NCBI GenBank assembly: GCA_023853785.1
Contig: JAJIRX010000429.1
Coordinates: 1-14,838 of the forward strand
Length of the DNA: 14,838 bases
Source: Psilocybe azurescens
Lineage: Eukaryota > Basidiomycota > Agaricomycetes > Agaricales > Agrocybaceae
Reading direction: 5' to 3'
Position numbers and translations under genes: made by a program. Below, piece by piece: positions 7,718 to 14,838 of this stretch (position 1 is its first letter; every line of letters starts with the position of its first letter). The notes beneath the pieces were generated by a model. That model had not been told where the DNA came from. It searched no databases and saw only the letters and a program-made list of their open reading frames with translations.

Positions 7718-8100
7718 ATGCTTTTACCAGTTTCATTCCCCACCAAGAAACAGAATGGCTCACAAATTGTCAAAACCTCTGCGCTCTTAGACTCAGGAGC
7801 AGGAGGAAATTCATTGACCAGAACTATGCACAAAAACTTGGACTCAGAACCCAACCCTTGGAAAAACCGATCCGGGTTTATAACGTAGACGGAACCCCAA
7901 ACAAGAAAGGAACCATCTTGTCATTTGTAGACCTGGACCTAAAGGTTAGAAACCAGAACCATCTGGAACAATTACTGGTCTCTGGGCTAGGAAAACAGAA
8001 AATTATTTTAGGATTCCCTTGGCTACAGGAAAAGAATCCAGGAATCAACTGGCAGAACGGACAGATAACTTGGAAACCACGTCAAGGGCCTACGATAAAT
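7718..8100 (+). pseudogene. pol: aspartic protease domain
   Basis: Retropepsin-type protease that cleaves Gag and Pol. The ALLDSGA active-site motif has its catalytic Asp codon at 7790-7792 and is followed by GGN. A frame change at about 7812 fits one lost T, after which FIDQNYAQKLGL continues in the next frame. The second conserved block, KIILGFPWLQEKNP, near 8000-8040 is the usual Ile-Leu-Gly signature ahead of the flap-distal helix. It is intact apart from the single shift. Confidence 0.88.
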
Positions 8101-8315
8101 CAAACCACCATTGAAGAAGAAACGGACAAACGAACACCAACAATCAAGACTACCCACCCATTGGAGGAATTTGAATCGTTAGTCATCCAATATATTGGGG
8201 ATGCAAACGAAGACAAAATAAAAGAAACTTGGCTTAACACCAAAATCACGACCTCACAGACGCTGGCCCAACAATATGAACCAGAGAAACCAACAAGACC
8301 TCTCCAAGAAATCGT

Positions 8316-9308
8316 TCCCCCAGAATATCAATCATATATGGACCTTTTCGATAAACAAGTGGCAGACCGATTCCCGGAACCAAGACCATGGGACGATAAA
8401 ATTGAGTTAAAGAAGGATTCATACCAAAGAAATTCAAGGCATACAATATCACACCGGCAGAACAAACAGAACTGGACACCTGGACAAAGGAACAATTGGA
8501 CAAAGGATACATTTGACCCTTGGAATCACCTATGGCATCTCCCTTCTTCTTCGTATCAAAGAAAGATGGAAAGCTTAGACCTTGTCAAGACTACAGGTAT
8601 CTGAACGACTGGACGATCAAGAACGCTTACCCACTACCACGGATTACGGAACTTATGGACAAATTGAAAGGCGCAAAATTCTTCACCAAACTAGATATCC
8701 AATGGGGCTACAACAACATCAGGATAAAAGAAGGTGATCAATGGAAAGCAGCATTCAAAACCAACCGAGGACTTTTCAAACCAACTGTAATGTTCTTTGG
8801 CATGTGCAATTCCCCAGCAACCTTCCAATCCATGATGGACTCAATCTTCGAAGACATGATATCACAATGCTTTGTAATCATCTATATGGACGACATTCTA
8901 ATCTTTCGCGAAAGATCAAGGGAATTGGAAAAATACACCAAAATGGTTCTACAACGACTCCGAGAAAATGATCTCTATCTCAAACCAGAAAAATGCTCTT
9001 TTGCTCAAGGAAAAGTGGAATATCTCGGAATGATTGTTGAAGCAGGAAAAATCTCTATGGATCCAACAAAACTCAAAGGAATTCAAGACTGGCCAGCACC
9101 TACTACTCTCAAACAAGTCCGATCGTTCCTGGGCTTTGGGAACTTCTACCGAAAATTCATCCGGAAATTCTCTGAAGTAGCTCGACCTCTAAATGAACTC
9201 CTGAAGAAAGACAAAGGATTTCTATGGAATGACACAACTCAAGCTGCCTTTGATGAACTGAAGAAACGATTCACGGAAGAACCAGTACTCTTGATGCCCG
9301 ACCCCGCC
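8316..9308 (+). pseudogene. pol: reverse transcriptase domain
   Basis: RNA-dependent DNA polymerase. The connector VPPEYQSYMDLFDK precedes a shift near 8408. Next come ITPAEQTELD, the TGA at 8514-8516 in place of the usual Arg before [13 protein letters not shown], then [31 protein letters not shown] (catalytic Asp) and [11 protein letters not shown]. The YMDD box is at 8883-8894. The thumb/connection segment with [12 protein letters not shown] follows. From 8517 to about 9306 the frame is uninterrupted. CGA to TGA is the change expected from CpG deamination. The catalytic residues are all present. Confidence 0.93.
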
Positions 9309-9312
9309 AAAA

Positions 9313-9720
9313 CCATTTCAAATCGAATCTGACACTTCAAAATATGCCTCTGGAGCAGTCCTTACTCAACTGGACGGAAATGGCAAAAGACACCCATGCG
9401 GATTTATATCAAGAACGTTCTCTCCAACCGAAAGAAACTACAAAATCTATGACAGGGAATTACTGGGAATAATCAGATCATTACAGGAATGGAGACACTA
9501 CATCCAAGGATCAGAACACACGACTACGGTATATTCAGATCACAAGAATTTGACATATTTCAGATCAGCCCAAAATTTAAACCGACAACAGGCACGCTGG
9601 TCTCTGTATGTCTCAGAATTCAATCTGAAGTTGGTACATCTACCTGGAAACAAAATGATTCAATCCGATACCCTTTCAAGATGCCTCGATTTCACCCCCA
9701 GAAGAAGACCACGACAATGA
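9313..9720 (+). pseudogene. pol: RNase H domain
   Basis: Removes RNA template and makes the plus-strand primer. It is entered through a shift at the A-run 9309-9312 (one extra A). The catalytic D-E-D-D set is visible: Asp 9331-9333 ([11 protein letters not shown]), Glu 9457-9459 (YDRELLGI), Asp 9538-9540 (YSDHKNL) and Asp 9667-9669 (QSDTLSR). The last motif is normally QADALSR, so two positions diverge. It ends at a C-run (9695-9699) where one extra C moves the frame. Confidence 0.92.
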
Positions 9721-9726
9721 AAACAT

Positions 9727-11070
9727 CACCTTACTTCCAGAAAAGCTTTTCATCGACTTAATCAACACCGAGTTACAGGAAAGAATTGCCAATGCGAATG
9801 AACTGGACCACAACACAGCAGAAGCAATGAAAACCCTATTAGAAGGAGGACCACCAAATGCACGACCACGACCTCAGAGAATGGAAAACAGAGAATGTGA
9901 ACGGCAAAACTATCTTATACTACCAAGGATGAGCCTACATTCCAAAAGATCAAACCCTACGGAAAGACATAGTCAAATCATATCACGACCCTATCTCAGC
10001 CGGACACTCTGGAGAATTAGAAACATTCAATTCGGGGTAAAACAACACTACTGGTGGCCAGGATTACGATCATTTGTCAAGCAATACGTAAAAGGATGTG
10101 CCGCCTGCCAACAGTTCAAAATAAATCGACATCCCTCTAACCCATCATTCATACCGATACCTGGACCAAAGTCAGGCCGACCCTTTGCAGACAGTGCTAT
10201 GGACTTCCTTACAGACCTTCCACCGATCCTGGACAAGCAAGGATAAATTGAATTTGATGTGATTCTAAGCATCACCGATCATGGGAACACAAAGGACTTA
10301 TCCTTATTCCATGCCGAATGAAAGGACTGGATGCCGAAAAAGACTGGCAAACTCTTACTGGACAATCTCTACAAAAGGTTTGGACTACCAGACAGCCTCA
10401 CATCAGATCGAGACCCCAGATTTGCTGCTGAATCATTCAAAGAGCTAATGAAACTCTTTGGAGTAAAATCGAAATTTTCAACTGCTTATCACCCTCAAAT
10501 GGACGGAACAACAGAACGATATAACCAAGAGATCGAAGCCTATCTATCCATATACTGCTCATCTCACCCAGAAGACTGGCACGAACGACTTGGGACCCTC
10601 AAATTCACTCACAATAACCGAAGACATGCGGACAGACAGAGAACACCATTCGAATTAATTCTCGGATACTCCCCCATCACAATTCCCACCACATTCAAAC
10701 ACACCAAGTTTCCTTCAGTAGAAGAAAGACTGAAGTATCTTCAAAAGGATCGAGAAGAAGCCCTAGCAGCCCACGAACTAGCCCGGACAAGGATGGCTGA
10801 AAGGAAAAACTCAAACTTCACACTGTTCATCCAAGGACAAAGAGTTTGGCTAGAAGCGACAAATTTACAGACGAATTATCACAAGAAAATGGCACCAAAA
10901 CAAGAAGGACCCTTCAAGATCAAAAAAGTCTTAGGACCCCTAACTTATCGACTGGAACTCCCCAAAGGATGGCTCATTCACGATGTATTCCATGCGACAC
11001 TTCTTAATCCATACCACAAGACTGAAACACATGGACCCAATTTCATTCGACCACCACCAGAGATATTAAA
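9727..11070 (+). pseudogene. pol: integrase domain (HHCC, DD35E, GPF module)
   Basis: Inserts the cDNA into the chromosome. The zinc-binding site has His codons 9984-9986 and 10005-10007 and Cys codons 10097-10099 and 10106-10108. Catalytic residues are Asp 10202-10204 (AMDFLTDLP), Asp 10406-10408 (TSDRDPRF) and Glu 10514-10516 (TTERYNQE). The last two are 35 residues apart, the canonical spacing. A GPF motif at 10907-10915 marks the GPY/F module of chromovirus integrases. TGA 9930-9932 lies before the zinc site and TAA 10244-10246 lies between the first two Asp. Shifts near 9860 and 10030 flank the zinc finger. A compensating pair near 10305 and 10340 misreads about 12 codons. Confidence 0.93.
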
Positions 11071-11083
11071 CGAAGAAGAACAT

Positions 11084-11250
11084 TGGGAAATAGAGACGAT
11101 TCTCAAACATCGAAAAGAGGAAGAGGATACCAATACTACGTCAAATGGAAGGACTATCCAATCACCGAAGCAACGTGGGAACCGGCTTCAGTCTTTGAAG
11201 AAACTGGTAACGAAATCTTACAGACTTACCGAACACGTCACAAGCTGTAA
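11084..11250 (+). pseudogene. pol: C-terminal chromodomain
   Basis: Chromodomains at the end of integrase direct integration to chromatin with specific histone marks. After WEIETILKHR the frame changes at the A-run 11113-11116 (one A lost). It then reads YQYYVKWKDYPITEATWEP followed by a C-terminal helix. The aromatic residues expected to form the methyl-lysine cage are present in the WEIE, YYVKWKDY and TWEP segments. TAA at 11248-11250 closes pol. Without the shift it would be a complete canonical domain. Confidence 0.92.
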
Positions 11251-11287
11251 AAGACCACCATCTTCCCTCACTCAACAATCAATCAAC

Positions 11288-12306
11288 ATGCTCTCCTTTC
11301 CCTCAATCAAACACGTCAAGTCCACTCTCTTTCCCCAAAACACTCACGAACCTATTTTCCTCACGACAAAAATACCAAAATCCCAAGAAGATTGACAACA
11401 AATGCTTGAAGAACTCGAGATAGCATTTATAATGTCTCGAGAAGCGGAGAAACAAGCATGCAATGAACTCAAGGCAAGATGTGCAGCAATGGCGCATGAC
11501 CAAAATCTAGAGTATCAACTGCGGATTTCCCAGCTCAAGGAAAAACTTAGACCCAGACTGGCAACAAAGGCTATAAGAAAGGTCAAGTCGCTACACTTCT
11601 AGGCAACAAACATCAATATCCAACAATGTCTCATTCCACTGCTTGTGCCTCATCTGTTCCCCAATCTACTACTACATTGTCTCAACTTTTTAATACTCTC
11701 TCCGTCTACAAACTACTTGAAATCTTGAAAAATGCCAAAAACCGATACGACGTTGAAGCCCTTTGCCCCCTTTATCGAACAAGAACTTGAATTCTTCAAC
11801 TATTTATCTGGCGAAATACAAATCATCGAGGCGGACATCGCAGTCAAACAGGCGAGAGTCCGAGTCCACCACAAAGCCGCCACCAACTCCCTCAAATGTC
11901 TTCAACTCAAGGGTTTCAAACGAGCCATCAAACACGTGCTCATCAAACACCGCACGCAGACACCCCCATGGAACGACTCACCAACGCTGATCCACCACAA
12001 CCTTTCAACATCAACAATCAGACCGGCACGCCTTCTCGTCACCCGACTCGAGCCCAACGGACAAGTGTTGGGAATCAACGTCGACCGGACGTTACATGCT
12101 TTGCATGTGGAAAGTTGGGACATATACGACAATATTGCCCCAAGCTCACCTGCAACCACTGCCACCGCTGAGGACCAGGACATACGACAAGATACTGTCC
12201 TTTCAAGCGTAACAACTCTCCTCACAGAAGTGATTACTTTGATTATGACGACCCCATGGATGACGTTGGCATCGCAAACAATACCGGAGAACCCTACGGA
12301 TACTGA
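11288..12306 (+). pseudogene. Extra 3' reading region of the retrotransposon: coiled-coil-like part plus CCHC knuckles
   Basis: About 1 kb lies between the pol stop and the polypurine tract, in sense orientation. A possible start is ATG 11288, 37 nt after pol. The frame has a TGA at 11393-11395, then a charged helical stretch (LEELEIAFIMSREAEKQA) to about 11570. Another frame, with ATG 11626 (MSHSTACASS), continues through LEILKNAKNRYD. An extra C at 11766-11770 then moves it into FIEQELEFFNYLSGEIQ. A further shift near 11890 leads to a polar linker and knuckle CFACGKLGHIRQYC (12097-12138). A second Cys-Cys-His-Cys set (12151, 12160, 12181, 12196) has six residues instead of four in the middle and an in-frame TGA 12169-12171. 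An acidic tail ends at TGA 12304. It could be one broken ORF of about 340 codons or two small ones. Function unknown; nucleic-acid binding is inferred from the knuckle. Confidence 0.7.
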
Positions 12307-12335
12307 AGACCATTCGACTGGGACAGTCGAACCTT

Positions 12336-12347
12336 AGAAGGGGGTAA
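12336..12347 (+). promoter_or_regulatory. Polypurine tract
   Basis: AGAAGGGGG followed by TAA, directly before the TGTTAC of the 3' LTR. This is the expected RNase H-resistant primer for plus-strand DNA synthesis and fixes the 3' LTR start at 12348. Confidence 0.88.
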
Positions 12348-12771
12348 TGTTACGGACACTTTATTTTCTTTTGCTTTTCCTTTCTCTTTTCTTTTCTTTT
12401 CCCTTTTCTTTGTCATCCGTCACATCATTGATACATCATCGTATGTTCTGATGAACTTTGCTTTCCATCATATCTATGAAACTCCATCATATCTTTGATG
12501 GACTTTCACTTCTATCTTTTATGATACATCTTTCGATGAACACTTGATCTGTTTCCTCTATTCTTATATACATCTGCTGATAAACATTCAAACTCGTTTC
12601 AACTTGCTGTGCAGTTCATAGTATTTATACCAGGAAGGATCCACTGTATTCTTTAGCTAGTTCTTGAGAATCTAACCTCCTCTTACTTGACACCGCTTGG
12701 AACTCGCTGTTCTTGACTACTTGACTGTCGGCTTTATCCACGCACGTGAATATAAGCTTGAAGTTGTAACA
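12348..12771 (+). repeat. 3' LTR
   Basis: 424 bp, TGTTACGG to GTAACA, with perfect 6-bp inverted ends. It pairs with the 5' LTR at about 99% identity. It carries the same TATTTATA and AGCTAGTTCTT, so R polyadenylation would fall in this copy. No canonical AATAAA stands out near the predicted R end. Confidence 0.97.
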
Positions 12772-12776
12772 GGGTC
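12772..12776. repeat. 5-bp target-site duplication, right of the LTR retrotransposon
   Basis: GGGTC, identical to 6008-6012. Confidence 0.95.
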
Positions 12777-13017
12777 CCATCAGAAGCTGTTGCTGTTATG
12801 ACTAAATTTGGAGCTGACCCATCTGTGGGAGCTGGATTACACCAAGTTCAACAAAGAATATCTGTTTTGCGATGATTCTGGTAATGATAACTGTCAACTA
12901 TAAATTGTGTTGTTTGTGACCATTCATCCCAGTGACCCTGTGCAGCAATATGTTTAAGTACTGTACATGCTTTGTCAATGCAGATATAGTCAGGGAGGGC
13001 TTTTGTGTCCCCACATA
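12772..13017 (-). pseudogene. KDZ-associated (CxC-type) protein gene, central part
   Basis: Minus-strand frame reading GDTKALPDYICIDKACTV, then WSQTTQFIVDSYHYQNHRKT, then DILC, TGA (12848-12850), TWCNPAP and SAPNLVITATASDGT up to the target duplication. The TGA occupies an expected Arg (CGA to TGA). Across the retrotransposon the codons continue in frame into 6007. Upstream of about 13017 the sequence turns into short repeats (tandem GGCAGACTCTG), and I cannot follow the gene further. It is therefore 5'-truncated by another insertion or deletion, or an intron boundary lies there. The Cys/His-rich segment fits, from memory, proteins accompanying KDZ transposons in mushrooms. Two lesions besides the insertion argue that it was already decaying or has decayed since. 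Confidence 0.72.
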
Positions 13018-13044
13018 TTCTGGCCAGAGTCTGCCAGAGTCTGC

Positions 13045-13143
13045 CACAGAATCCGCTATTCTGCTGGGAATGAGGGGAGAAATATAGCACAAGGCCCTGC
13101 TATATTATTTATTATTAATTCTGGCGGAATTGAGCGGAATCTG
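13045..13143. repeat. Small inverted-repeat block
   Basis: CAGAATCCGCT (13045-13055) pairs with AGCGGAATCTG (13133-13143) with one mismatch. Inside, ATATAGCA (13082-13089) and TGCTATAT (13098-13105) make a perfect 8-bp stem. It abuts the truncated end of the KDZ-associated gene and may be a tiny MITE that interrupted it; no target duplication was identified. Confidence 0.5.
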
Positions 13144-13277
13144 TTTATAAAATAGATTACCCCGGAACGGAACCAAAAACAGACTGGTGTACACATGGTG
13201 CTCATTGTTACAATCATTATGATGTAATTTAGAATCAATTAATTAATTTACATACAATTTTGATTGATCAGTAACCA

Positions 13278-13341
13278 TTTGATGGGATACCGATCAGCCA
13301 GACATATTTTTGGACCCTTAAACGGTCCAAAAATCCGTCCA
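13278..13341. repeat. Nested hairpin
   Basis: TTTTTGGACC (13307-13316) and GGTCCAAAAA (13324-13333) form a perfect 10-bp stem with a 7-nt loop. Outside it, TTTGATGG (13278-13285) pairs with CCATCAAA (about 13337-13344). The rest of 13144-13429 shows no gene. Confidence 0.7.
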
Positions 13342-13429
13342 TCAAACACGTGTGATTTCGACATCTTGGCAACAACCGGCATCACGGTTTCCATGCCACA
13401 TCACCCCTTTGCACTGCTGGCGCCGACCA

Positions 13430-13698
13430 GTGTAAGTAAAACTTACAGTGAATTAAATACAGAACTTATGTAAGAATTGCTGTAAGTATGACATACAGCA
13501 CTTCTGTTTGAAAATAATACAGATAGCAAACAGATATTCTGTTCGGTGGCTGTAAGTTAAACAAACAGTATTTCTGTTTCTAATCTGTAAGTCAATAATA
13601 CACCTGAATAAAGAGAGTTTCTATTCTTTGTCTGTTTGTTAAATATACAGAATAGCTGTATGTTATACAAACATGAGTTCTGTAAAGAAAACTTACAG
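13430..13698. repeat. 24-bp-phased array of 19-bp palindromic units
   Basis: Units of the form CTGT-N11-ACAG (19 bp) start at 13480, 13504, 13550, 13632 and 13680. Near-matches start at 13430 (GTGT...ACAG), 13574 (CTGT...AAGT) and 13656 (CTGT...ACAT). Starts fall 24 bp apart within groups (13480/13504, 13550/13574, 13632/13656/13680). Half-sites are CTGTAAGT or CTGTTTGT in inverted pairs around a 3-nt centre. An extra ACAGATATTCTGT lies at 13530-13542. The array ends 7 bp before repeat A copy 2 but is absent upstream of copy 1. It is non-coding. Role unknown: it may be a foldback/MITE-type element or an array of dimer-binding sites. Confidence 0.8.
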
Positions 13699-13705
13699 TC
13701 AAAGG

Positions 13706-14360
13706 AGGTCTTTACACGGCCCCCCATTTTTTGGTCGGACTCCGGTCGGACTCCGTCGGACTTTCTATATTCAGAATGACAATTTTTCTGGTCTAGGACA
13801 GCTGAAATTTTCTGGTGAGATTCGGTGAGATTCCGGTGAATGTCCGACTGGACTACAAGTCCAACGGACTGTCCGGGTGGACTGTCCACTGGAATAATGC
13901 CAAACCAGCAGTCAAAGTCCAATGGAAATGACCGGACAGGACCAACGGAAGTCCATCGGAATCCCACCGGACAAGACCTAGACCAACGGAAGTCCAATGG
14001 AAGTCCAATGGACAGCAAGCACAGAGGGTTGTTCATGTTAGTATTAATAAAAAAGAAAATATTAATAGAAAAATAGAACTTAGATTAATTAAAGAGACAT
14101 CACACAAACAACACAGTAGAGAGTATAGAGTCAATAGACTGATATATTTTTCTGAGTGTATATGGTCCTTATCAACAGAATTCTGTATTTTGTTCAGTCC
14201 GCAGGGTGAGCGGTCCGATGTGAAAAGTTCAAAGTCACATGACTCAAATGTTTGTGAACCCGTGGCGCGGATTCATTTCTTCCCACCCTTCATCTTTTCC
14301 CCCCACCACCACCCACCTTTCCCCTTCCCCCCCCTCTTCGCTGTGAGGGCGGCTGTTCAG
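13706..14360. repeat. Dispersed repeat A, copy 2
   Basis: Same orientation as 1299-1915, and CpG-rich where that copy has TpG or CpA, for example GGTCGGACTCCGGTCGGACT near 13731-13750. It should be closer to the ancestral sequence. The C-rich tract near 14300-14335 and the block TGTTTGTGAACCCGTGGCGC are shared. Homology fades after about 14360. Confidence 0.85.
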
Positions 14361-14515
14361 CGAGGAACGAGTGCGGTGGGCCCCACCGGTAAGTCATCCG
14401 CTTCCCTATCAGAATGAGTCGGGTGCTAATGGATTACGCAGTAGGTTTCCCCCCAGCGGACCTGCGTGGGGCTCACAACACCTGCCGATATGTGAGCAGT
14501 GCCCAGCGCTCACGC
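14361..14515. other. GC-rich island between repeats A and C
   Basis: It is markedly richer in G and C than its flanks. A GCTCAC (about 14471) and GTGAGC (about 14492) pair makes a 6-bp stem. No open frame, tRNA fold or known element was recognised. The corresponding space in the left copy is occupied by 1.2 kb of unrelated sequence. Confidence 0.4.
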
Positions 14516-14838
14516 TGAAAGGGTGTAAACCATTCTGAGCTTACAATTCATAGTGAGACACAGAGGCCCTTATTTTTGCGATTGTTATCTGTAATAAACT
14601 AGTACATTATACTAGTGAAGGGGTAGGAGATACAGCCAGACTATTAGGCTTTGAGGCTTTACTTCCTAGTGGGCCAACAAGAGTAATAGACCTTACAAAC
14701 TAACTAAGGTGTAGTGTGGCCTATTAATCAGTGCTACGAATCAAAGACTACCTTTAGTTTCCTACACAGCTATCAGCAACCCTAACCGAGCGTCCGGGCA
14801 TCGCCCGCTCCATTGATCATACTATTAGTCCCATGCAA
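14516..14838. repeat. Dispersed repeat C, copy 2 (uninterrupted, truncated by the window end)
   Basis: It aligns with 3103-3847 without the MITE. The single ATCAGTGC at 14727-14734 is the empty target site. It retains CGs lost in copy 1 and ends at the window edge at the position matching 3847. Confidence 0.9.

Larger units (their letters stand above)
7718..11250 (+). pseudogene. pol: pol polyprotein (protease, RT, RNase H, integrase, chromodomain), frameshifted
   Basis: The pieces in three frames form one polyprotein in Ty3/gypsy order, ending at a TAA (11248-11250) just after the chromodomain. I start it at ATG 7718, because its frame upstream has TGA (7706) and TAA (7712). In other elements gag-pol is often joined by frameshifting, and I see no clear slippery site at the gag stop. 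In-frame stops are TGA 8514-8516 (expected Arg), TGA 9930-9932 (expected Trp) and TAA 10244-10246. Single-base shifts are inferred near 7812, 8408, 9309-9312, 9695-9699, 9860, 10030, 10305, 10340 and 11113-11116. Four of the better-placed ones fall in A or C runs. The domains have their own entries. Confidence 0.93.
6013..12771 (+). mobile_element. Ty3/gypsy chromodomain LTR retrotransposon, 6.76 kb, full length but coding-defective
   Basis: Two 424-bp LTRs bounded by TGTTAC...RTAACA enclose gag, pol in the order protease, reverse transcriptase, RNase H, integrase, chromodomain, and an extra 3' region. Integrase after RNase H defines Ty3/gypsy, and the C-terminal chromodomain places it among the chromoviruses, which target chromatin carrying particular histone marks. 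A perfect 5-bp target duplication shows it inserted here as a unit. It lies antisense within a KDZ-associated gene. The internal region has roughly a dozen frameshifts and several stops, so this copy, as read, cannot make its own proteins. The cis signals (LTRs, self-primer, polypurine tract) look intact, so it could in principle be mobilised in trans. Confidence 0.97.

Noticed and set aside
13430..13698. CRISPR-like array
   Set aside because: Units are palindromes with variable centres, the 5-bp gaps are far too short for spacers, and the surroundings are eukaryotic transposons.
13557..14036. Minus-strand 159-codon open frame in repeat A copy 2, with a similar shorter frame in copy 1 (1363-1650)
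   Set aside because: The frame is shared because the DNA is a repeat. It starts in unrelated sequence, is rich in palindromic GTCCAATGG words and shows no domain, so I do not treat it as a gene.
14361..14515. tRNA or SINE in the GC-rich island
   Set aside because: I could not find A-box or B-box consensus or a cloverleaf; only short stems are present.

Overview
This window looks like transposon-dense, gene-poor DNA from a filamentous fungus, most likely an agaricomycete basidiomycete. The evidence is a chromodomain Ty3/gypsy retrotransposon, a LINE remnant with an RNase H domain of the type common in mushroom genomes, a 57-nt GT-AG intron, and a broken gene resembling the C-terminal part of proteins found with KDZ (Kyakuja-Dileera-Zisupton) elements. 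I see no intact host gene, no rRNA or tRNA gene and no bacterial-type operon. Organism and family names come from recognition by eye; no search was run.

Layout. 1-1135: decayed 3' end of a LINE (RNase H domain), then a (CA)n run. 1299-1915: repeat A, copy 1. 1936-2560: acidic, codon-phased minisatellite. 2795-5628: a roughly 2.8-kb block bounded by inverted copies of repeat B. It holds repeat C, into which a 412-bp hAT-like MITE has inserted, and a stretch scattered with a GTGATTGCC-type motif on both strands. 5728-6007 and 12772-13017 (minus strand): two halves of the KDZ-associated gene, split by an LTR retrotransposon at 6013-12771. 13045-13340: small hairpins. 13430-13698: a 24-bp-phased array of 19-bp palindromic units. 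13706-14360: repeat A, copy 2. 14361-14515: a GC-rich island. 14516-14838: repeat C, copy 2, running off the window.

The LTR retrotransposon is the centrepiece. It has 424-bp LTRs about 99% identical, a 5-bp target duplication (GGGTC) and a polypurine tract. Instead of a tRNA primer site it has an 11-nt segment complementary to the predicted 5' end of its own RNA, which implies Tf1-like self-priming. Gag (one CCHC knuckle) is followed by protease, reverse transcriptase, RNase H, integrase (HHCC, DD35E, GPF module) and a chromodomain. Downstream of pol is an extra ~1-kb reading region with a coiled-coil-like part, one good CCHC knuckle and one damaged one. All three coding regions carry frameshifts and stops, many in homopolymers, although the LTRs look young.

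The insertions can be ordered. The hAT-like MITE went into repeat C, and copy 2 of C preserves the empty site. The retrotransposon went into the KDZ-associated gene, antisense to it. Older copies have lost CpG to TpG/CpA, as expected from cytosine methylation, whereas the retrotransposon is still CpG-rich.
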